From assembly GCA_009760855.2 (NCBI GenBank), contig WPIO01000044.1, positions 248,001-312,000 of the forward strand: 64,000 nucleotides of DNA, in the 5' to 3' direction. The notes under the pieces are model-generated. The model worked only from the letters and a program-made list of their open reading frames with translations, did not search any database and was not told the DNA's origin. The stretch comes from Cristatella mucedo (lineage: Eukaryota > Bryozoa > Phylactolaemata > Cristatellidae). The first letter of the stretch is position 1; each line of letters opens with the position of its first letter. A program made the translations under genes and the position numbers. Positions 55,898 to 64,000 of this stretch are shown in pieces.

Positions 55898-56681
55898 CTA
55901 CTCCTCGGCTTCCAGTCGTCTAGCCTCTCCTTGCACTGAGTTGACATATTTTTCTGATTTAGCCTTCAGTCCGTGTGCACCGAAAGTCTAGAAATCGCTT
56001 TCGGCTGTACGTCTCCAGCTGCACTAACTATGCATCATTTAAATCTCGACCTGATCGCATGTTTTTTGCCCAGCTTTCCCTGCTACTCAATGAACTAATT
56101 TTTTTGCTCCCAAATGCTTTGCGTGCTTGACGGTGTGCGATACAGTGCATGCTACAAACTCCAGGGGTCCCACTAAGCGACTACTAGCGACTCGGAGTGA
56201 CTTTGTGTGCGCCTTTGCAAGCTTGCTTAAGTATAGAGCCTTGCTTGCCGTCAACATGCATTGAAATGGATGGATTGAAATTCAGCTACCCAAGGGTGCT
56301 TCGCAAATTATTTTTTGTGATTATGATTATTCTTATTATCATTAAAGTAGCTCTCTAAGTCTGTTAGCCCCACCCTCGATGCCCATAACCACCGGCAACG
56401 GACTGCAGGGCTTGCGAAGAAGAGCGGACTAAAGAGGGGGGGGGGGGGCTTTAACGGCTGCAACAGCCCCACCCCACACCTTCAGTCAAACCCCAGTGGT
56501 TTAAGCCCGCTGAGCTTCCCATCTCCCTACGCCCTTGTCCCTAGAAGAGTTCTGCTCGACTCATTGGCATGTCTCTCTCGACTAGTCATCGAGGGAGCCA
56601 CTCGTGACCCAGCCACTAATTGAATGGGTTACATAGACAGTTTTGACTGAATGTGCTGTGTGAGCCTGCCGCTGCTGCTGC

Positions 56682-56926
56682 TGCTGTAGTTAGAGCAGCT
56701 CACGGTCACTAATGTATGCCTCACCTGCGGTCAGTGGTTAAGCCATTGACGCAGCACAGCATTAGGCCTCTAATTTACGTTATAATTACCGACGTAGCTG
56801 CTGTGATTCATCGAGCTCTCGTTGAGTGAAGTTAAAAGATGGAGTCTCCGTTACAGCTCGCGTCCACGCTGGTGCCTCCGTGAGACTCCCACGGTCTGCC
56901 GCCACCGGAGCCACTGTAACACAACT
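56682..56926 (+). mobile_element. Second LTR-like copy
   Basis: TGCTGTAGTTAG start and CTGTAACACAAC end. Shares GCCTCACCTG, GTTAAGCCATTGACGCAGC and CACCGGAGCCACT with the segment at 55316. About 785 bp separate the two, with no gag-pol trace, so these are likely separate solo LTRs. Confidence 0.45.
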
Positions 56927-57789
56927 AGCGCTCGGATACAGATAGCCTCGAGTGCACAGGCAGTAGCATATGCATCAGTTTCAAGTGAATTGGGCGGATC
57001 TGGAAGGAAACTCGTTCACCACCTTCAACTGCGACGGGTAAGAAGTCTTTTGCCCGGCTTCCTTCCTCGACATCTGGTAGCTCGCACTCGCGGTTAAAGG
57101 TTAGCCTTTCTGAAAAGCTCTGCGCTACGATTCACCAGTGTCCATTACTCGTAAAGGTAAAAACAAGTTCAAGTTGAGGTACATTTCCATGGTGGCTGCC
57201 GAGTACTTTGGTATTTAACGCCTAGATCCAAGGCGCTTGCAGTAATTGCTCGACTTGTACTCTAGAAAACAATCACGTCTCAGCTGGTCATTCACACAAA
57301 AAAGTTTTAAAAGATACTCCGAAGGATAAAGGTTTTCAAGTATCCAGTGCGAAGTCTACTGAAGAGTACGCAGATGAAAGGTTTGTTTAATCCTAACTCT
57401 ATCTGAAACTCAAAGTTTGTTTAATCCTAGACTCTATTGACTTTACCTCCATTATCCTAAATGGTAAACGGCATTTCACTCGCACTGTAGTCACACAATT
57501 CAAAGATTCTGTGCGTCGTGCTGACTCGATGCTGACTTCTAGTATTTCATAGAACGGGCTAGCCGAACCGCAGGTCAGAAAAGTACTGGCATAGGTAGAC
57601 TGCTGTCGGAGATGGCATGCATTTCGTAGGGCATGCTTGCGGTATTTATCCTGTCAAGAACAAAGCGTGAAATTCGGTTGTTCCCCTCAGTTGGAGATAT
57701 TGAACGCTGATCACAACACAATCGATTAGCTATGGTACCCCGGTCCGAAGGCGGCTCGTGGTTGACGCCCACCAGCGCTGTCACGTTAG

Positions 57790-57794
57790 CCAAT
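57790..57794 (+). promoter_or_regulatory. CCAAT box upstream of AFG1L start
   Basis: CCAAT in TTAGCCAATCAA, about 80 bp before the proposed ATG, in a GC-rich stretch without a TATA box. Confidence 0.35.
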
Positions 57795-57872
57795 CAATTT
57801 CACTGTTCCGTGGCCGAAGCTGTGGCCGGCGGTAGGGCTTCTCCCAACACGCTTAGCTGCCGGCCTTGAACC

Positions 57873-60800
57873 ATGCTGCTATGCCTGCGCTGTGTTGGTC
57901 TAGCGTGGTCGAGTTTCAGACCTGTATTATCGACTTCTGGAAATCGTTTTAGCTCTAATGGTAAGTTCACGCTTTTTAGGCTATTCTATTCGAGCATAGC
58001 TTTGGGCTACCGCTTCTTAATGTTATATCCGAGCCTGGCAGCTTCGAGTATCCGGCTGGAGCTCCACCATTGCTGCATGCATCTGTCGGATTGTTCACGG
58101 CTATTGTTGGCTGTTTGAACTGCGTGCTATAATCTCGATGTAATACCTGTAAGGCCTTCGCGCGTCGTCTATCCGAGTGTCCCCGGATGCTTGTAGTGTG
58201 TGTGTAGTTCGATTGCATGCGGGCTGGTACCGCTCCTTTCCTCAACAACTGGTGGGAGCATCCTCGAGAGGGGCCTGTGCACAGCTGTGGTCCGCTTCTA
58301 ATGAGGCGTTGACAAAGGCCGATAACCCGCTGGTGAACAGATGGTGGATTCACCATCGGGGTCGGCCAAGGGACAGCCGGAGCCGAGGAGAGGAGACTCG
58401 AGTCTGAGAAGGGGGCGAAGGCAGTCGTGCGTCTTACTGCTCCGTGCCTTGAGCAATAAACCGTTGGCGTTGTTCATCGGCTGGCTCTCTGATGTATGAA
58501 CCAAACTACAGTGTTTTTTAGCGAGGCTACACACGCCCTGGTTTCAACTTAAAAGTTTGAAACCTGTGCTCCCGAGTTCAGGATGTCATGGCCACTTGCT
58601 AGTCAAAATTATTGCGTGCCCTGTCGCCTCTAGCCTCTGAAGTTCACGCGACTTCATGGTGACTTTGCCTATATGGTCTGCTGAAGACCCGGTGATGAGT
58701 GAAAACCTCGCGATGATGAACTTCATGGTGACTTTGCCTATATGGTCTGCTGAAGACCCGGTGATGAGTGAAAACCTCGCGATGATGAATCCTGGTGCAA
58801 GAGCGTAGCTGCGACTCACTGCGCTCATTGCTCAATGTAGTTGAGCTAATAGATAAGACAAAGACTCATTTAAATCAGATTAGTCGGCTAACCGTGCTAA
58901 AAATTATCCTTGTCCATTTGATTTCCTTTTGTATGCGACGAATCGTCAAGGAATACTGGGTGTTCCGCAGCACAATGAACAGGTGCAGCACGGATTTTTT
59001 CTTGATTTTGTAAGTGTTTGACTTGCACCAAAGATCATGGATTGGTAATGTTATTTTCAGCGTACGTGTATTGTCCAGTATAAATTAAAGCACCATTCAG
59101 TGCACCATGAAGTGAAGTAAAAGCAAAGGTGAGATTATTCAGATGCCTCATTTATAATAATAGGAATAATAATACATTTGTATAGTGCCCTCAGAGAACT
59201 GAATCTTTTTCTAGGCACTTTACAGATGCTGTGTAGAAAGCATTACCAAATGATTGGTAGTAACATCTGCAAGCAGCCGGCATAGTGTGAGCAGGTACAT
59301 GCACACGAAGAACGAATCGCAAAGACCCATCAAATACTGTAATAGACAGGTGCGTTTAAGCTTCTTTTTAAATTTCGTCATGTCAGGGACATTGCGACTT
59401 GTGTCGATTGTGAGTTCCAGGCTTTAGGAGCATAAGAACTAAAGGCACGGTCTCCAACGGTTTAGAGATTCATACGAGGTATGGCTAAACGATTAGAGTC
59501 AGAACAGCGGGTTGTACGATTCTTTGCCTGGTGGGGGAGTAGTTCTGATAGGTAGGCACGAGCCAGAGGATTAAAGGACCTAAAAGTAAGTGACAGAACC
59601 TTGAAGTCGATGCACTACTTGATTGGGAGCCAGTGCAGGTCGGTAAGTGGTATGATGTAGCTATTGCACTGCTCACGACAGATGAACCTAGCTGCAGAGT
59701 TTTGCACCAACTGTAAGCTCCTGATTGCACACGCAGGGAGACCAGCAAGCAGTGAGTTACAGAAGTCGAGATGGGATGTCACAAATGCATGGACCCATTT
59801 GGATGTATTAAGTTGCTTGATGTGGAGCCAGTGCAGGTCTGGGAGAAGTGGTGTAATGTGGCAGTTGCAACGTTTAATACAAAGCTAAGCCGCCGAGTTG
59901 TGCCCCAACTGTAAGCTTATTATTGGGAGGCACAACCTCAGCAGAACTAGTTCCAGCCTTTCTGATGCCACGCACACATTACTGCGATTCCCTTTATTCA
60001 CGACTTCTACCCTGTGCACTTGTTCATCTACAACTGGTGCCCAACTCGGCAGCTCATCTGGTTAGTCATCACTAGAGTAACTGCCTCATCAAAGCTCTTC
60101 TGTCTGAGCTTCATTGGCCCCCTGTCAAGCATCGAATTGATTTCCACATCCTTCGTCTGGCTTATAGGCCGCTTCACTTGCTCGGTTACACCAGCTTACC
60201 TATCTGACCTTGCTCCTCTAGTGTACCCTTCCGGCACATCTCCTCGGCTGCGAGTCGTCTCACTGTTCCATGCACTACCTTGAAGTTTTTTGGTGGTCGG
60301 GCTTCATTTCGTTTACACCGAAAATCTGGAAGTTGCTTCCAGCTTTTGTCACCAGCTGCATTAACTTTTCACCGTGCAAGCCTCAGCTATAGATGCACAT
60401 TTTCTGCTCTCAACATTTCATGTACCTCGGTGAACTTGGCTTCTTTGTATGTCTTGCATGCTTACCTACCTGTGCAAGATTCAGTTCATGTTACTAACCA
60501 GGGAGTCTACTAGAATACCTAGTAGAGCTGATTGTTTTCATGTTTTTTTTTCCATGCTCGCATAAATACATGATACCTTGCTAGTCATTAACTTATTATT
60601 GCTTCTCTTGCAGCAAATTGTCCAGAACCTGAATAGATAGGACTTTATATTATTATCATCATTACATTTTAGAACTTGCACTGCCATCTATATGTGAATG
60701 TTAGCTATGCATGCTGTAAAGGAGTTGAAAGAGTTTGGGGCGCTGGACGGCACAAAGGGATCAAAGCAAAAGTACAGCAGTGTTTTACTGCACAACAATG

Positions 60801-61198
60801 AAAGCCTATATTATACTTCTTTCAAGCACTTCTGTAGGCGCACGTCTTCGTGTGTGTGTTTTTTTGTTTCGTGAAGGTGGGCTGCTCGTGTAAGTGTGTG
60901 TGTGTGCGCGTGAGCGAGCGAGAGCATGCAGGCTCGGCGTATTCAAAGCTGTTGTAGCAAACCTTTGTATCTCGGGCTGCACTGCACTGCATGCCCAAAT
61001 GCCTGTTCAAGCTCACAGATGCCTGGCGATGCCGATTTTGTCTATGCAGATAGCGTTCTCGGCATTTACCACTCAATGGTCGCCAGTGGAAAGCTCCGAG
61101 TAGACGCACACCAGAAGGCAGCCGCTCAGCAGCTGAACGATCTGCAGGCTCGGCTGGAGAGCAGTGAGCCTGCAGACGAGCCCTGGCTACTATCCAAG
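57873..61198 (+). CDS. AFG1L: AFG1-like mitochondrial AAA ATPase, first two coding exons (3' partial)
   Basis: Exon 1 (57873-57960) encodes MLLCLRCVGLAWSSFRPVLS and nine more residues. It is rich in Leu, Arg and Ser with no acidic residue, as expected for a mitochondrial targeting peptide, and ends AATG|GTAAGT. Exon 2 (61050-61198) follows acceptor 'gattttgtctatgcag' and joins in phase (G|AT = Asp) to SVLGIYHSMVASGKLRVDAH and QKAAAQQLNDLQARLE, ending TCCAAG|GTCAGA. Exon 2 matches the N-terminal AFG1 signature YxxLVxxGxLxxDxxQxxxxxxLxxLxxxL. Family: AFG1/LACE1 is a mitochondrial AAA ATPase involved in quality control of respiratory-chain subunits. The P-loop and all ATPase motifs must lie beyond 64000. 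A frame open from 60926 offers another start, but the exon 1 join is better. Confidence 0.65.
58651..58788. repeat. Two tandem 69-bp repeats in AFG1L intron 1
   Basis: ACTTCATGGTGACTTTGCCT starts each unit, at 58651 and 58720. The two are identical. No match to other sequence in the window. Confidence 0.95.
59155..59940 (-). mobile_element. L2 3' half, with a partial second copy
   Basis: The reverse tail and the AGAGAACTGAATCTTTTTCT block lie at 59160-59225, with C-terminal codons to 59810. At 59811 the sequence jumps back to the GTGGAGCCAGTGCAGGTC region, already seen at 59625, so a second overlapping piece is joined. Confidence 0.8.
59960..60830. mobile_element. L2-like fragments of another subfamily
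   Basis: Plus strand 60090-60460 recovers LSELHWPPVKHRIDFHILRL and PRLRVVSLFHALP. The end is a variant tail (TTGCAGCAAATTGTCCAGAACC). 60680-60800 is a minus-strand RT scrap (DPSxxSNSLNSF side of the YADD block). Confidence 0.6.
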
Positions 61199-62539
61199 GT
61201 CAGAGAGCTTGGCACCACCTATATATATTATTGGTATATATTGCCCACTGCTGCTCCTGATTACAAAGATCTTGCGATGCTCATTATCGTGTTTTCCATC
61301 GTTCGCGTCCTACCTGAAAAGGCTTTTAATCACCTAGTGGCAATGCATGATGTATCTAGGTTAGTGCTGAGCCACTGACTAGTTTTAGCTTTTGTAAGTG
61401 TAAGAGTGCAATACATTTATAATTGGTGTCAACTTAGGTGGATGTAGCTGTGGTCTTATGGCGCTGCCTCAGGTCAATGGTTTTATGAGCTTATGTTTTG
61501 ATTTGAGGGTGAGTTGCGACCTGCCGAGAAGCTGGGCAGAAGCTGAGAACGCAGGGCGCAGGAGAGGACCTGTCGTGCTGCTGCGAGCCAAAATACGCAG
61601 TTTTTCGTGGACATTGAATGTTTCCGTATCGTTGCCTGCTTGCTGTCGGAGTTTCAAACGACAGTAGCCTTTAGGTTCATCAAGGTATTTGATGCATGCG
61701 ATGTTTTGCCATGAAAGCGGACGGCAGGCAAGGCAAAAGAAAAAGGCAGCTTAAGTGGGCTACTGTGATGCAGCATGGGTTTTGATTGAACCGATTGCCA
61801 CGTTACCAAGTTTTCCGAGATGCCTTCCAAAGGCTGCTCACTTTTGTGTCAAGTCCAGCAGCACCTGTTCCTGTTGTTATACTAAGCTATTCCTGTTAGC
61901 AAGTTATGGGCCAGCAGAAGTTTCTGCTTGGTGGATAGATCAGACTCTTTTACAGTACTGCCATTTTTTGTAGTAAAGGCGCTGCCATTTGCAATTACAT
62001 CGTAAAACAGAAATAATTACAGCAATATTATGGAGAAGTGTTTTTAGTGTGCTCACGTATCCGTGTTCTATTCAGAAAGTAGTATTTCAGGCTCTGAGAA
62101 TCCCAGCTGTTGTATGACTAGCTGTCTCTTTTTTTTGATTGATCGAGTTGATCGAGTCTAGGAGGTAGCTGAGTGATGTCTGGGTTGCTAGCCTTACTCC
62201 TAAACCGCAATACGGCTTGAGCTTCAAATCACCATTCAAGGTTACCACAGCGCATATCAGGTGTTTTACTCACATGCTGCATCAGAGAGTTAGAGACAAT
62301 TAGCTAGCCTTATCTAGCTGCATGGCCAAGGGTGAGCATTGCTTCGGCCGATCTGTGGCTGGTCCACAATTTCCTTACTTTCTCAGGGCCTGCTGTATTT
62401 ATGCACATATCTCTGTCTGCAATGCCACAAAGCTATGAAGGCAAAGAAAACTTTAGTCTGGAGAGTTTTCTAGAGTGCACAAAAAACTGCTTTAAAAAGT
62501 GGCTTTAGGTTTGCATGTGATTGCTGATAGACTTCATCT

Positions 62540-63640
62540 CACGACCAGTGTCTTTTTTAGTCCCCTCGAGCATTTGCTGAATTCTCCCATCTTATCTTCT
62601 TAGATATCTCGACTAGTCATCTTAATATAATTGTCTTGTGAATGACTCCACTCACTACAAATGTCACACACTCGATCAAATGTTATCCCACGATTGAATG
62701 CTATCGTCTTGTTATTTCCAAATTCTTCACATCTGACCACTGCGGATCTAACTCAGTCTGCAGTTTGTGCCCTCCTTGGTATCTGGAATCATCTGCGAAT
62801 CACAAAACCTTAAGATCCTTGACACTGAAGCTGTCTGCGCGAAAATATCTTCCTTGATGTCGCTGCGCAATCTTTCTTTCGACCTGTTCTCTCCGGGGAA
62901 ATATTACAACTCGACACTAGCCGACGGTCTGGATGAGCTTTTCCCTATGATTAAGCACACTTTACACCCTTGCCCAGATGGCCTTTGGTTACCGCAGACA
63001 TTAAGCTAGCTAGACTTACTAAGCTTAAGCTTGAGAAAGCATACACAAGATCTGGACTGATCGTCAATCAACTGGCATACTAGGATAAAGTAGTTCATGC
63101 CGATTAATCCTAGCAAAGGCTAAGTCTAGCTTTTATAAAACAATTTAATCACAGGTGCATAATCCAAAGGTGCTGATGTCGACCACACACACCATCTCCT
63201 TAACCATATCTAGCTTAGCTGCTACTTCCATGCTACTTACCAAATCAAACTCAAACCTCAAATCCTTCGGAGACCGTGCATTTAGTTCGTATGCTCCCAA
63301 AGCCTGGAACTCACTCCCAACTTGTGTCACGACATCCCCTGACTTGACCCATTTAAAAAGAACTTAAAAACACCTATTTGGGGCAGCATTTAGTGGGTCC
63401 CTGTGATTCGTCCTTTGTGTGCTTATGCGTGCTGACACTGTGCATGCTGCCACTAACCACATTTGCATGCTGACCCTGTGCATGTCACCCCTAACCATAT
63501 TATTCATAGTGTTTGTTTTTCAAGCATGATTTTACTTACCATTCAATTGCATTTCCCTTTGCAGCAAATGCAAAGCGCCTAGAAAGAGATTAAGTTCTCC
63601 GAGGGTGCTTTCCCAAGTGTATTATTATTATTATTAACTG
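62540..63640 (+). mobile_element. Internally deleted L2 element (EN/RT linker joined to 3' end)
   Basis: 62880-63130 recovers STLADGLDELFPMIKHTLHP and RLTKLKLEKAYTRSGL, the linker between endonuclease and RT in L2/CR1 elements. 63155-63180 gives HNPKVLMSTT, equal to the start of the intact frame at 45970. After about 50 bp it jumps to NLKSFGDRAFSSYAPKAWNSL and the normal 3'UTR with an ATT tail. The whole RT core (about 1.5 kb) is missing. Confidence 0.8.
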
Positions 63641-63745
63641 CTCTCCTTACTCAGCTATGCGTCTCACATTCTCTTTGTTGTATGAGAAGAAGTCTGTTGG
63701 GTTACCGAATGCGTACCAAAAGCAGCTTAGGCTTTGAGCCGGGGT
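63640..63745 (+). repeat. Second-subfamily L2 tail fragment
   Basis: ACTGCTCTCCTTACTCAGCT then AAGTCTGTTGGGTTACCGAA, as at 11040-11130 and 42010-42110. Confidence 0.7.
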
Positions 63746-64000
63746 CACTCATGCAGCCCAGGCACCTCACCTAAAGGCATCTAGCTGCAGCTGCAGTCAG
63801 TGGAGCCGACAGCTGGACCGATGCTGCCGATGCACCGACAGTATCCGTGCTGCTGAGTGTGTGGTAGGCGTTAGGCATGAGAGCGAGTGAGTGGAAGTAT
63901 GAAAGTGGTGACAGAGGCTAAGAAGAGGAAAGACTGTGAGAAAGGAAGGGAAAGAGGGGAGTGAGAGCATACTCCGGCTCCCTCTCCTCTCTTTTCTCAG

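Larger units (their letters stand above)
50831..57872. other. Divergent intergenic region, mitofusin to AFG1L
   Basis: Contains a hAT fossil (52050-52620), L2 pieces (53070-53400, 54700-55300, 55480-55795, 55960-56120), a SINE-1 3' fragment (about 53900-53995), LTR-like segments and a (GCT)n run at 53505-53522. 50950-51900 and 56930-57700 show nothing recognisable. Confidence 0.6.
61199..64000 (+). other. AFG1L intron 2 (incomplete) with L2 copies
   Basis: 61199-62530 shows no exon or repeat that I recognise. From 62540 on it is LINE sequence. The last 250 bp are GA-rich, unresolved. Confidence 0.5.

Noticed and set aside
55898-56681. Short LTR retrotransposon between the two LTR-like copies
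   Set aside because: The 785 bp between them contain LINE scraps and no gag or pol pattern, so two solo LTRs fit better.
57976-58356. 126-codon minus-strand frame near the AFG1L start
   Set aside because: No recognisable motif; it is antisense to AFG1L intron 1 with no support.
60926-61378. 150-codon frame starting at 60926 as the AFG1L N-terminus
   Set aside because: The AFG1 signature begins after the acceptor at 61049, and exon 1 at 57873 joins there in phase with a better targeting peptide. It runs past a strong donor at 61198.

Overview
This is nuclear DNA from a multicellular animal. Its genes are split by GT-AG introns, and the space around them is filled with long microsatellites, L2/CR1-type non-LTR retrotransposon copies and tRNA-derived SINEs. 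The protein families present (mitofusin, DNAJC16, AFG1-like ATPase) are animal orthologues, but nothing in the window fixes the species. One mitofusin gene with many introns and a modest gene size suggests an invertebrate. That is inference.

Three genes can be assembled exon by exon with matching splice phases. (1) 1453-13383, plus strand: the last seven coding exons (460 codons plus stop) of a DNAJC16/ERdj8-like ER-membrane J-protein. The J-domain and thioredoxin-like N-terminus lie upstream of, or unrecognised in, the first 1.4 kb. Its last intron (9081-12905) carries an unbroken (CTG)205 array that begins 7 nt inside the splice donor. (2) 50378-19270, minus strand: a complete mitofusin gene of 18 coding exons and 761 codons, with intact GTPase motifs, paired membrane segments and C-terminal coiled coil. 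A 5'UTR intron, CCAAT boxes and a poly(A) signal are also proposed. (3) 57873-61198, plus strand: the first two coding exons of an AFG1-like (AFG1L/LACE1) mitochondrial AAA ATPase, which then runs out of the window. DNAJC16 and mitofusin converge on a 5.9-kb intergenic region. Mitofusin and AFG1L diverge across about 7.5 kb. All three products act in mitochondria or at the ER, which may be chance.

Layout: 1-13.4 kb holds DNAJC16 exons with SSR-rich introns. 13.4-19.3 kb is intergenic with SINEs, a (TG)n tract and an L2 copy. 19.3-50.4 kb is mitofusin, whose introns hold one L2 copy with an open 616-codon RT frame (43928-46016), many decayed copies, a perfect 232-bp palindrome at 32263-32494 and three kinds of tandem repeat. 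50.4-57.8 kb is a repeat graveyard (hAT transposase fossil, L2 pieces, two LTR-like segments, one split by an L2 tail). 57.8-64 kb is the start of AFG1L plus L2 copies, one of them internally deleted.

I see no rRNA, no isolated tRNA gene, no CRISPR array and no multi-gene novel system. The most unusual signal is the (CTG)205 tract against a splice donor, together with shorter CTG-sense tracts in two small mitofusin introns. Most long open frames in this window are artefacts of dinucleotide and trinucleotide repeats.
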